Source: Sphingomonas aracearum
GTDB lineage: Bacteria; Pseudomonadota; Alphaproteobacteria; Sphingomonadales; Sphingomonadaceae
Length of the DNA: 64,000 nucleotides
NCBI RefSeq assembly: GCF_003345355.1
Contig: NZ_QQNB01000002.1
Span: 868,001 to 932,000 of the forward strand
Direction: 5' to 3'
The translations under genes and the position numbers were made by a program. Below are positions 1 to 8,118 of this stretch, piece by piece. The stretch's first letter is position 1. Each line of letters begins with the position of its first letter. The notes below the pieces were generated by a model. It had not been told where the DNA came from. It worked only from the letters and a program-made list of their open reading frames with translations, and searched no databases.

Positions 1-198
1 CACCACCTGCCGCGCGCCGAATCCGCCGCCACGCACCGCGTCCACCGCCTGCGCGCGTGCCTCCCCCTTGGCCTCCGGCGCAACCGCGTCTTCGAGGTCC
101 AGGATCACCACGTCGCACGGCAGCCCCTGCGCCTTCTCGATCGCGCGACGATTGCTGGCGGGCAGGAACAGGGCGCTGCGATGGGGCTTGATCGTCAT
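1..198 (-). CDS. HpcH/HpaI aldolase / citrate lyase beta-like protein (5' part only)
   Basis: Only the first 66 residues are in the window; the frame starts at the ATG complementary to 196-198 and runs off the left edge. The N-terminus SALFLPASNRR followed by VVILDLEDAVAPEAK is characteristic of the CitE-like/HpcH aldolase TIM barrel, whose members cleave or form acyl-CoA compounds such as malyl-CoA, citramalyl-CoA or citryl-CoA using Mg2+. The exact substrate cannot be read from this fragment. It is transcribed away from the dehydrogenase that starts at 262, so the 63 bp between them must hold both promoters. Confidence 0.8.
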   Translation of the reverse strand, partial: MTIKPHRSALFLPASNRRAIEKAQGLPCDVVILDLEDAVAPEAKGEARAQAVDAVRGGGFGARQVV

Positions 199-261
199 GC
201 TGCCGGTATAGCGGCGGCGGAGGGCGGCGGAACCCTGTCCCTTGCCGCTTGTTCGCGCCCC

Positions 262-1257
262 ATGACCAAGCCCCGCCTGAAACCCCTCGCCGACCAGGTT
301 CTGGTCATCACCGGTGCCTCGTCCGGCATCGGCCTCATCACCGCTCGCCTCGCCGTGGAGCGCGGCGCCCGCGTGCTGCTGGTCGCCCGCGACGAGGCGA
401 GCCTGCGCACGATCGCGGCGGAACTGGGCGACCGCGCCGACTTCGCGGTCGCCGACGTCGCCCATGCGGCGGAGGTGGAGGCCGCCGCGGCAAAGGCGGT
501 GGCCCGGTTCGGGCGCATCGACACCTGGGTGAACAATGCCGGCGTCGCCATCTACGGAGGGCTGGAGCAGGTGCCCGAGGACGAGCACCAGCGATTGTTC
601 CAGACCAACTATTTCGGCGTGGTCCATGGCTGTCTGGCCGCGCTGCCGCACCTGAAGGAGTCAGGCGGCGCGCTGATAACGGTCGCCTCGATCGCCGCGG
701 ACATCCCTTCGCCGGGCATGGGCGCCTATACCGCCTCGAAACATGCGGTGAAGGCCTATGTCGATTCGCTGCGGATCGAGCTGAACGCGCAAGGGGCGCC
801 CGTTTCCGTCACCGTGGTGAAGCCGTCCGGCATGGCGACCCCGATCGACCAGAACGCGGCCAACCACCTCGACGGACAGCCGCTCATCCCGCCGCCCGTC
901 TACGATCCGAAGATCTCGGCCGAGACGATCCTCGACGCCGCGGTGCGTCCGGTGCGGGCGGTGACGGTGGGCGGGATCGGCCGCCTGCAGGTGCTGTCCG
1001 GGTCGCTGTTCCCCGGCCTCCTGGCGAAGTTCGGCGGGCTGATGCTGCCCTTGCTGCTCGACCGCGATCGTCCCCGCCCGGCCGGCAACAATCTCGACCT
1101 GCCGCGCACCGACGGGGAGGAGCGCTCGCCGGTGGAGACCGGCCGATCGTTCAGCCTCTATCGCGAGGCGACGAAGCGCGGCGGCATCGTTCCCCTGCTG
1201 GGCGTGGCGGCGCTGGTGGGCGGCGTGCTGCTCGCCCGGCGCAAGCGGGACGGATGA
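262..1257 (+). CDS. SDR family oxidoreductase with C-terminal membrane tail
   Basis: A 331-residue classical short-chain dehydrogenase. Visible motifs are the NAD(P)-binding TGASSGIG (17-24), NNAG (91-94), and the catalytic set N116, S143, Y156 and K160 (YTASK). The basic residue R43 after strand 2 fits NADP(H). After the Rossmann domain (to about 260) the chain continues and ends in a hydrophobic helix (GIVPLLGVAALVGGVLLARR), so the enzyme may be membrane-anchored. An upstream in-frame ATG at 181 overlaps the divergent gene; I prefer the ATG at 262 because the usual SDR N-terminus follows it directly. Substrate unknown. Confidence 0.85.
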   Translation: MTKPRLKPLADQVLVITGASSGIGLITARLAVERGARVLLVARDEASLRTIAAELGDRADFAVADVAHAAEVEAAAAKAVARFGRIDTWVNNAGVAIYGGLEQVPEDEHQRLFQTNYFGVVHGCLAALPHLKESGGALITVASIAADIPSPGMGAYTASKHAVKAYVDSLRIELNAQGAPVSVTVVKPSGMATPIDQNAANHLDGQPLIPPPVYDPKISAETILDAAVRPVRAVTVGGIGRLQVLSGSLFPGLLAKFGGLMLPLLLDRDRPRPAGNNLDLPRTDGEERSPVETGRSFSLYREATKRGGIVPLLGVAALVGGVLLARRKRDG

Positions 1258-1323
1258 GAAGAAGGCGGGCGCGGGGCCGGACCTGGTGAAAGCGGTGCGG
1301 CGGCTGCCCGCCGCACCAGCGCA

Positions 1324-1809
1324 TCACATCGCGCTGACCATGTCGTAGTGCATCTGCACCACCGGCACGATCTGGGCGGCGACCGACTTCAGGTTGGTCG
1401 CGGTGCCGGCGCTCGAATAATCGGTGTGCAGCTTCAGCGCCTTCTGGTGCGCCATCTTCTGCTGCTGGACGTAGAGCGTGTCGCGCGCGGCGCCCTTGGC
1501 GGCACGCAGCGCGGCGAGCTTCTTCAGCCCGTCCGCATCGGGCATCGGCGGCATCGGCGTGAGCCCGTCCGCCTTCGCCGCCGCGGTCACGTCGGCCGTG
1601 GACTTTGTATGGTCGGTGACCATCTGGTTGGCGAAATCGCGCAGCTTGGCGTTCCTGGTGGTGGCCAGCACGAGCTTGCTCGACTGGATCTCATACTGGT
1701 CGCTGGCACCCGCCATCTTCACATAGGTGGCAGGCGTCATCGGCGCCTGTGCCTGGACAGCGGCAAGCGGAACGGCGGCAGCGGCCGCGAGCATCAGGAA
1801 CCGGTTCAT
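1324..1809 (-). CDS. DUF4142 periplasmic protein
   Basis: 161 residues with a clear signal peptide (hydrophobic 4-16, cleavage near AVQA-QA at about 20). The mature part is almost all helical, with the DUF4142 pattern: ATYVKMAGASDQYEIQSSKLVLATT, then LRDFANQMVTDHTKS, a second helical pair, and a C-terminal MHYDMVSAM. DUF4142 proteins have a ferritin-like four-helix fold, are exported, and are often linked to stress; no function is established for this one. It is transcribed towards the SDR gene and stands alone. The 209 bp upstream (1810-2018) separates it from the divergent histidine kinase gene. Confidence 0.8.
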   Translation of the reverse strand: MNRFLMLAAAAAVPLAAVQAQAPMTPATYVKMAGASDQYEIQSSKLVLATTRNAKLRDFANQMVTDHTKSTADVTAAAKADGLTPMPPMPDADGLKKLAALRAAKGAARDTLYVQQQKMAHQKALKLHTDYSSAGTATNLKSVAAQIVPVVQMHYDMVSAM

Positions 1810-2018
1810 GAGTCACTCTCTCCCTAGCGAGAGTGGCACAACGCCGGGGGCCGGGGCGGCGTTCCGTGGCAGCCGCAGCTGCTTCGCGCGGGAAGGCCGT
1901 GCAGGCTGGAACCACCGGCGCGGCGATGTATTACCACGTTCGAAACCAGCCGGAACCGCTTCTTCATGCCCGATTGCCGCGACCGGCCCTCCTGCCCCAT
2001 CGATCAAGACGTCACGCG

Positions 2019-5000
2019 ATGAGCCTTGCCCCGCGTCCGGTGTTTCTGGCCGGCCCTTCGGATCTTGCCCGCATCATCGCCGAGCGGGACTGGTCGCAAA
2101 CGCCGCTCGGTCCGATCGAGAGCTGGCCGGCGCATCGGCGGACGGTGGTGTCGTTGATCCTCCAGTCGCAGCTGCCGATCGTCACCTTGTGGGGCGAGCC
2201 GGGCATCATGCTCTACAACGATGCCTATGCCGTGTTCGCGGGCGGGCGGCACCCGGAGCTGCTCGGCTCGGAGGTGCGCTCCGGCTGGCCGGAAGTCGCC
2301 GATCTCAACGATCACGTCATCAAGACGGTGTTCCGCCGCGGCGAGACGCTGAGCTACAAGGACCAGCCGCTCGTCCTCAATCGCAACGGGTCGCCCGAGC
2401 CGTTGTGGACCGACCTCGATTACTCGCCGATCCTCGACGAGGAAGGGCGGCCCGCCGGCGTGATCGCCATTGTGGTGGAAACCACTGCCAAGGTCCGCGC
2501 GGAGCAGCGCGCGGCGGGCGAGCGCGAGCGGTTGCAGCGCAAGTTCGAGCAGTCGCCGGGCTTCACCGCCACGCTGCACGGCCCCGATCATGTGATCGAT
2601 TTCGCCAACATCTCCTTTCAGGAGCTGTTCCACCGCACCGAACTGGTGGGCAAGCCTGCGCGCGAGGCACTGCCGCGCCTGTGGGAACGGGGTCTGGGCA
2701 CCCTTCTCAACCGTGTGTTCCGCTCCGGCGAGCCCTTCTCGGCCCGCGGCATGGCGGTGACGCTGGACGAGGCGGACGGCAGCGATCCGCGACGGGCGTT
2801 TCTCGATTTCACCTGCCAGCCGCTGCGCGAGGAGGATGGCCAGGTTTCCGGCATCTTCGTCACCGGCTACGACGTCAGCCAGCTGCGCCGCGCGCAGGAG
2901 CGGCTGGACCTGGCGCAGCGCGCCGGCGGCGTGGGCACGTTCGAGCTCTACCCCGACACGCGGACGCTGAGCGTGTCGCTGGAGTTCTGCCGCCTGTGGG
3001 GGCTGCCGGAAACGGACGAGGTGCGGCTGGACGATCTCGCCGCCATGCTGGAGCCGGAGGACCAGCCGGGGCTACGCTCCACTTCGGAAGATCCCGGCCA
3101 GGTGGCGCTCGGCTATATCGAATACCGCATCCGCCGCGGCGACACGGGGGAGCGGCGGTGGATCGCGCGCAGCGGCGAGCGGGTGGTGGAAGCGGACGGG
3201 AGCGTGCGCTTTGCCGGCGTGGTCTATGACATCACCCACGCGAAACGGGCGGAGGAGCAGCTGCAACAGCTCAACTCCACGCTGGAGGCCCGCGTGGCGC
3301 AGCGCTCGGCCGATCTGGACCGCATGTGGCGGCTCACCACCGACCTGATGCTGGTCGCCGATTTCGACGGCGTGATCCAGGCGCTCAATCCGGCATGGAG
3401 CACCATGCTGGGCTGGGACGAAGGCGAGCTGATCGGGCAGGTGCTGCTCGACATGGTCCATCCCGACGATCGCGCTTCCACCGCCCGCGAAGTCGGCAAG
3501 CTGGAAAGCGGGCTGACCACGCTGCACTTCGAGAACCGCTACCGCCACAAGGACGGCAGCTATCGCTGGCTCAGCTGGACGGCCGTACCCGACGATCGCT
3601 TCCTCCATGCCGTGGGCCGGGACATCGAAAGCGAGAAACAGGCCCAGGCGCAGCTGGAGGCAGCACAGGACGCCCTGCGCCAATCGCAGAAGATGGAGGC
3701 GGTGGGGCAGCTGACCGGCGGCATCGCGCACGATTTCAACAATCTGCTGACGGTGGTGACCGGCAACATCGACATGGCAACCCGCGCGCTGGACGCCGCG
3801 CAGGTGGAGGACGCACGCTCGCGCCGCGCGCTCGACAACGCCATGAAGGGTGCGGAGCGGGCGGCGACGCTGACCCAGCGCCTGCTCGCCTTTTCCCGCC
3901 GCCAGCCGCTGGCCCCGCGTGCGATCGACGTCGACCGGCTGGTCGCGGGTATGGGCGACCTCCTGAACCGCTCCCTGGGCGAGACGATCGGGCTGGAAAT
4001 CGTCACCGCGCCCGGCCTCTGGCGGGTGGAGGCCGATCCCAACCAGCTCGAAAGCGCGATCCTCAACCTGGCGGTGAACGCGCGCGACGCGATGCCGAAC
4101 GGCGGCGAACTGGTGATCGAAACCGCCAATGCGCAGCTGGGCGACGATTATGTCGCCGCGCAGGCGGAGGTGGCGCCCGGCCAGTATGTCGTGATCGCGG
4201 TGACGGACACCGGCGAGGGAATGGGCCGGGACACGATCGGCCGCGTGTTCGAACCGTTCTTCACCACCAAGCAGGTGGGCAAGGGCACCGGGCTCGGCCT
4301 TTCCATGGTCTACGGCTTCGTCAAGCAGTCCGGCGGCAACGTGAAGGTCTATTCGGAAGAAGGCCGCGGCACGACCGTGAAGATCTATCTGCCGCGCATG
4401 CTCAGCGACGCGGCACCCGAAGAGGAGACGTTCGTCACACCGGGCCTGGAAGTAAGCGCGCGGCGGGAGACGGTGCTGGCGGTGGAGGATGACGACGACG
4501 TCCGCGCCTACACCGTGGAGTGCCTGCGCGACCTCGGCTACCGCGTCCTTGAGGCGTATGACGGCCCGTCCGCCCTGCGCCTGCTGAAGCGGCAGGAGGA
4601 GCCGATCGACCTGCTCTTCACCGACGTGGTGATGCCCGGCATGTCGGGCAGCGAGCTGGCCCAGGCCGCGCGCGAGCAGCAGCCCGGCCTGCGGGTGCTC
4701 TACACCTCCGGCTATACGCGCAACGCCATCGTGCACGGCGGCCGGCTGGATCCGGGCGTGGAGATGATCGCCAAGCCCTTCGCCTATGCCGCGCTGGCGC
4801 AGAAGGTGCGCGACGTGCTCGACACCGGCCGTACCGGACGCGTCCTGGTGATCGATGCGGCGGAGGGCGCGCGCCGCGAGACGGTGGAGGCGCTCCATGG
4901 CGCGGGCTATGCCGTGGACGAGGCGGCGACGCCGGTGGAAGGACTGAGCCTGTTGCGCTCGGCGCGAGGCCGCTACGACGCGGTGGTGATCGGCGCAGAG

Positions 5001-5195
5001 CCCGCAGAGACGGTCGCGGGCGAACTGCGGGCGCTCCATGCCGACCTGCCCTTGCTGCTGCTGCTACCGGACGAGGCGCGCGCGATCGTCGCCGAGCCGG
5101 CGGATCGCTGCACCGCGACGCTGGCACGGCCGTTCACCGGGCGTCTGCTGATCGAGGCCCTGGCGGCAATCCTGCGCGGCTGCGCACAGGAATAG
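2019..5195 (+). CDS. PAS-rich hybrid histidine kinase with receiver and degenerate second receiver
   Basis: About 1058 residues. Order: a PAS-like domain (15-165) beginning SDLARIIAERDWSQTPLG, three further PAS domains (about 172-290, 292-425, 430-550), HisKA with GGIAHDFNNLL and phospho-acceptor H571, an HATPase domain (N box NLAVNARDAMPNG; G boxes DTGEGMG and GTGLGLSMVYG), a receiver with phospho-acceptor D869 (LLFTDVVMPGM) and the conserved late Lys (AKPF). A second receiver-like domain (940-1058) has lost the acceptor Asp. No transmembrane helix is visible, so sensing should be cytosolic. The frame is open upstream, but the ATG at 2019 starts at the first recognisable domain. No partner regulator gene adjoins it. 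Confidence 0.87.
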   Translation: MSLAPRPVFLAGPSDLARIIAERDWSQTPLGPIESWPAHRRTVVSLILQSQLPIVTLWGEPGIMLYNDAYAVFAGGRHPELLGSEVRSGWPEVADLNDHVIKTVFRRGETLSYKDQPLVLNRNGSPEPLWTDLDYSPILDEEGRPAGVIAIVVETTAKVRAEQRAAGERERLQRKFEQSPGFTATLHGPDHVIDFANISFQELFHRTELVGKPAREALPRLWERGLGTLLNRVFRSGEPFSARGMAVTLDEADGSDPRRAFLDFTCQPLREEDGQVSGIFVTGYDVSQLRRAQERLDLAQRAGGVGTFELYPDTRTLSVSLEFCRLWGLPETDEVRLDDLAAMLEPEDQPGLRSTSEDPGQVALGYIEYRIRRGDTGERRWIARSGERVVEADGSVRFAGVVYDITHAKRAEEQLQQLNSTLEARVAQRSADLDRMWRLTTDLMLVADFDGVIQALNPAWSTMLGWDEGELIGQVLLDMVHPDDRASTAREVGKLESGLTTLHFENRYRHKDGSYRWLSWTAVPDDRFLHAVGRDIESEKQAQAQLEAAQDALRQSQKMEAVGQLTGGIAHDFNNLLTVVTGNIDMATRALDAAQVEDARSRRALDNAMKGAERAATLTQRLLAFSRRQPLAPRAIDVDRLVAGMGDLLNRSLGETIGLEIVTAPGLWRVEADPNQLESAILNLAVNARDAMPNGGELVIETANAQLGDDYVAAQAEVAPGQYVVIAVTDTGEGMGRDTIGRVFEPFFTTKQVGKGTGLGLSMVYGFVKQSGGNVKVYSEEGRGTTVKIYLPRMLSDAAPEEETFVTPGLEVSARRETVLAVEDDDDVRAYTVECLRDLGYRVLEAYDGPSALRLLKRQEEPIDLLFTDVVMPGMSGSELAQAAREQQPGLRVLYTSGYTRNAIVHGGRLDPGVEMIAKPFAYAALAQKVRDVLDTGRTGRVLVIDAAEGARRETVEALHGAGYAVDEAATPVEGLSLLRSARGRYDAVVIGAEPAETVAGELRALHADLPLLLLLPDEARAIVAEPADRCTATLARPFTGRLLIEALAAILRGCAQE

Positions 5196-5226
5196 GCAAC
5201 CGCCGCTCCGAACGCGTCCGGGAGTG

Positions 5227-5637
5227 CTAGCGGGCGTCGTTGTCCGAGAAGAACCGCTCGATCACGCCCTGGGCGAGCCGCGCCGGGCGCAGCGTTTCCG
5301 CGTCCAGGCAGCACCAGCTGGACTTCACCTCCGCCAGCACTTCCTCCCCGCGCTTGATGACGGTTTCGTAGAAGGCGCGCGCGCCCTGCACCTTTTCGAG
5401 CAGGACGGTGGCGATCACGTCGTCGTTGAGGAAGGTCGGCTTGCGATAGGTGATCTCGTGCTTCAGCGCGACCCACAGGTGCTGCGCCACCGCCTCGGCC
5501 GGCGCCAGCGCACGCCAGTGATCGATCACCGCTTCCTGAACCCATTTCAGGTAGCTGGCATTGTTCACATGCCCCATGAAATCGATGTCGGCCGGATCGA
5601 TGCCAATGGAGACGCGGTGCGGAATGGCGGTGCTCAC
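5227..5637 (-). CDS. acyl-CoA thioesterase (4HBT hotdog family)
   Basis: 136 residues. The N-terminal signature D19-F-M-G22-H23-V-N25-N26-A-S-Y28 is the active-site stretch of 4-hydroxybenzoyl-CoA thioesterase-like hotdog proteins, in which the Asp activates water for thioester hydrolysis. Length is normal for the family. It lies 54 bp downstream of pccA on the same strand and is probably the last gene of the propionyl-CoA operon, where it could release free CoA from surplus acyl-CoA. The substrate cannot be told from sequence. Alternative: a YbgC-type thioesterase, but no tol-pal genes are nearby. Confidence 0.8.
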   Translation of the reverse strand: MSTAIPHRVSIGIDPADIDFMGHVNNASYLKWVQEAVIDHWRALAPAEAVAQHLWVALKHEITYRKPTFLNDDVIATVLLEKVQGARAFYETVIKRGEEVLAEVKSSWCCLDAETLRPARLAQGVIERFFSDNDAR

Positions 5638-5691
5638 ACGCTTGTAAGTAGCACCCGCGTCTTAACGAAGCGAGTCGGATGCGACAGGCCG

Positions 5692-7758
5692 TTATTCCAG
5701 CTCGAGAATCACCTCGTCCACCGCGAGGCTGGCGCCGGGCTGCGCATTGACCGCCTTCACCGTGCCCGATTTCTCCGCGCGCAGGATGTTTTCCATCTTC
5801 ATCGCCTCCACTACCGCAAGCGCCTGCCCGGCCTCCACCTTGTCGCCGGCCGCGACATCGAGGCGCACGAGCAGGCCCGGCATCGGGCTGACCAGGAACC
5901 TGGAAAGGTCCGGCGGCACCTTGTCGATCAGGTGCCGCGCGAACGGCGCCGCATGGGCCGGCAGCACCCGCACCTTGTGGCTCGCACCGCGGGTGGACAG
6001 CACGAGGCCGCCGCGCGTGCGCCGCAGCTTCACCGCCAGCTCCGCGCCGTCCAGCTCGGCCAGGATCAGCCGGTCGCCGGGCGTATATTCCAGCGCGATC
6101 GGCAACTCCTCGCCGCCCACGAACAAGGCGTCGGGCGAGATCGACACGTCCTGGTCCTCGCCGTCGATCCGCACCACCCACTCGGCGGGCGGACGCAGGC
6201 GGCCGCCGAGCTGTCCGTCGATCCGCCGCGCGCGATCCGCTTCCGCCGTCGCGACAAAGCCGGCGATCGCGGCCAGCGCGCGTTTCAGCTCGTCGCTCGC
6301 CGGCGCCCCGTGGAAGCCGTCCGGATATTCCTCCGCGATGAACCCGGTGGTGATCTCGCCGGAGCGGAAGCGCGGGTGCTGCATCAGCGCGGACAGGAAA
6401 TCGAGATTGGTCCCCGGCCCCTCGATCTCGAACTGGTCGAGCGCCGCGATCTGCGCATCGATCGCTTCCTCCCGCGTCGGCGCCCAGGTGATGAGCTTGG
6501 CGATCATCGGGTCGTAGAACATGCTGACCTCGCCGCCTTCGCGCACGCCGTCGTCAATGCGGGTCACGACCTCGTCATTGCGAGTGGAGCGAAGCAATCC
6601 AGAGCCGCCCTCGCCGTCGCGGGATTGCCGCGCGGCTTTGCCGCTCGCAAGGACGGTTGGTGCCGGCGGCTGATACCGCACCAGCCGCCCGATGCTGGGC
6701 AGGAACCCGCGATAGGGATCCTCGGCATAAACGCGGTTCTCCACCGACCAGCCGTGGATGCCCACGTCATCCTGCCCGAACGACAGCTTCTCGCCCGCCG
6801 CCACGCGGATCATCTGCTCGACCAGATCGAGCCCGGTGATTTCCTCCGTCACCGGATGCTCCACCTGCAGCCGGGTGTTCATCTCGAGGAAGTAGAAGCT
6901 CTCGCCTGTCGTATCCGCGCCCGACACGATCAGCTCCACCGTGCCCGCGCTGTGATACCCCACCGCCCGCGCCAGCGCGACCGCCTGCTCGCCCATCGCT
7001 TGCCGCATCTGCGGCGTGACGAACGGCGACGGCGCTTCCTCCACCACCTTCTGGTGGCGCCGCTGTACCGAACACTCGCGTTCGTTGAGGTAGACGATGT
7101 TGCCGTGCTGGTCGCCGAGCACCTGGATCTCGATATGCCGCGGCGATTCGATGAACTTCTCGATGAACACGCGGTCGTCGCCGAAGCTGGCCAGCCCCTC
7201 GCGCTTGGTCGCCTCGAACCCCTCGCGCACGTCGGGCTCGGACCAGGCGAGCCGCATCCCCTTGCCGCCGCCGCCTGCGCTTGCCTTCATCATCACCGGA
7301 TAGCCGATCTCGCCGGCGATCCGCACCGCCTCGTCCGTATCGGCGATCTCGCCCAGGAAGCCCGGCACGACATTGACGCCCGCCGCCTGCGCCAGCTTCT
7401 TGGATTCGATCTTGTCGCCCATCGCCGCGATCGCGTTCGGCGGCGGCCCGACAAAGGCGATCCCCGCCTCCGCGCACGCCCGCGCGAAGCTCTCGCGCTC
7501 GGAGAGGAAGCCATAGCCGGGATGGATGCAGTCCGCCCCCGTCTCCTTGGCGGCGAGCAGGATCAGCTCCGCCTTGAGATAACTCTCCGCCGCCGGCGCC
7601 GGCCCGAGCCGCACCGCCTCGTCCGCCATCAGCACATGCGGTGCGCGCGCATCCGCGTCCGAATAGACCGCCACGGTGGCGATGCCCATCTTCCTGGCGG
7701 TACGGAACACCCGGCAGGCGATCTCGCCACGATTGGCGACCAGGATTTTCTTGAACAT
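5692..7758 (-). CDS. pccA: propionyl-CoA (acetyl-CoA) carboxylase biotin-carrying alpha subunit, with in-frame repeat insert
   Basis: 688 residues. The biotin carboxylase domain (1-445) carries the ATP-grasp glycine loop MMKASAGGGGKGMR, the EMNTRLQVEHPVTE segment, and a BC C-terminal domain. A BT/linker region (about 450-610) follows, then a biotinyl domain with EAMKMENI, where K654 should carry biotin. It makes methylmalonyl-CoA from propionyl-CoA together with PccB. Residues about 368-396 (SGKAARQSRDGEGGSGLLRS and neighbours) are encoded by a palindromic repeat at 6573-6655 and have no counterpart in the family; they fall in a variable part of the BC C-terminal domain just before DDGVREGGEVSMFYDPMIAK. 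The start overlaps the stop of the upstream small gene (TGATG). Confidence 0.93.
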   Translation of the reverse strand: MFKKILVANRGEIACRVFRTARKMGIATVAVYSDADARAPHVLMADEAVRLGPAPAAESYLKAELILLAAKETGADCIHPGYGFLSERESFARACAEAGIAFVGPPPNAIAAMGDKIESKKLAQAAGVNVVPGFLGEIADTDEAVRIAGEIGYPVMMKASAGGGGKGMRLAWSEPDVREGFEATKREGLASFGDDRVFIEKFIESPRHIEIQVLGDQHGNIVYLNERECSVQRRHQKVVEEAPSPFVTPQMRQAMGEQAVALARAVGYHSAGTVELIVSGADTTGESFYFLEMNTRLQVEHPVTEEITGLDLVEQMIRVAAGEKLSFGQDDVGIHGWSVENRVYAEDPYRGFLPSIGRLVRYQPPAPTVLASGKAARQSRDGEGGSGLLRSTRNDEVVTRIDDGVREGGEVSMFYDPMIAKLITWAPTREEAIDAQIAALDQFEIEGPGTNLDFLSALMQHPRFRSGEITTGFIAEEYPDGFHGAPASDELKRALAAIAGFVATAEADRARRIDGQLGGRLRPPAEWVVRIDGEDQDVSISPDALFVGGEELPIALEYTPGDRLILAELDGAELAVKLRRTRGGLVLSTRGASHKVRVLPAHAAPFARHLIDKVPPDLSRFLVSPMPGLLVRLDVAAGDKVEAGQALAVVEAMKMENILRAEKSGTVKAVNAQPGASLAVDEVILELE
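6573..6655. repeat. palindromic repeat (CGTCATTGCGAG family) inside pccA
   Basis: The left arm CGTCATTGCGAG...GCGAAGCAATCCAG matches the left arms of the repeats at 11971-12046 and 12376-12451. The right arm (ending GCTCGCAAGGACG) is recognisable but more diverged. It is read through in frame by pccA, adding about 28 residues with no stop codon. Confidence 0.85.
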
Positions 7759-7988
7759 CAGCGGCCCTTTTCAAGATAACCGATCAGCCGGCGACTTACA
7801 GCCACGCAGGCGATCCACAACGAACTGAGATACATCGGGAGATAATGGCACCAGCTTGGTTCACGCCCCTGCGCATATAGAAGGCATTGCCCCCACCACA
7901 CGATGCCTGAAACGAAGGCAATTATGCCGGCCAGCAGCGTACCCATGGCGGCTGCAATCAACCATTTGTCCGCACCCTTCCAGGTCAT
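7758..7988 (-). CDS. small two-helix membrane protein, unknown function
   Basis: 76 residues. Two hydrophobic segments are visible: about 9-32 (WLIAAAMGTLLAGIIAFVSG) and about 49-65 (LPMYLSSLWIACVAV), separated by a loop with two Cys (QCLLYAQGREPSWCHYL) and followed by a basic tail ending EKGR. I do not recognise a family. Its stop overlaps the pccA start (TGATG), so the two are probably translationally coupled. A large palindrome (8005-8105) separates it from bioB. Codon use is less GC-rich at third positions than in pccA, which hints at an acquired or weakly constrained gene. Confidence 0.55.
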   Translation of the reverse strand: MTWKGADKWLIAAAMGTLLAGIIAFVSGIVWWGQCLLYAQGREPSWCHYLPMYLSSLWIACVAVSRRLIGYLEKGR

Positions 7989-8004
7989 CCGGCAACTACT
8001 TCAT

Positions 8005-8105
8005 GTTCCCCGGCGAAGGCCGGGGCCCAGCCCCTCACCATAGCTCGCGCGGCAGCGTGATCGGCGCATTGCGCCGAGACTGGGCCCCGGCCTTCGCCGG
8101 GGAAC
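8005..8105. repeat. large inverted repeat (GTTCCCCGGC family)
   Basis: Two perfectly complementary 26-nt arms (8005-8030 and 8080-8105), starting GTTCCCCGGCGAAGGCCGGG, enclose a 49-nt spacer. The same element recurs at 30335-30436. Within each arm a smaller palindrome (CCCCGGC...GCCGGGG) can form. In the bioB-to-pccA transcript it would make a very strong hairpin. Confidence 0.9.
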
Positions 8106-8118
8106 AAGCTAGCAAATG

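Noticed and set aside
5224..7779. Very long open frame antisense to pccA and similar antisense frames elsewhere (for example opposite scpA and the M28 peptidases)
   Set aside because: High GC removes stop codons from antisense frames; products are Arg/His/Gln-rich with no family motif, while the opposite strand holds clear enzymes.
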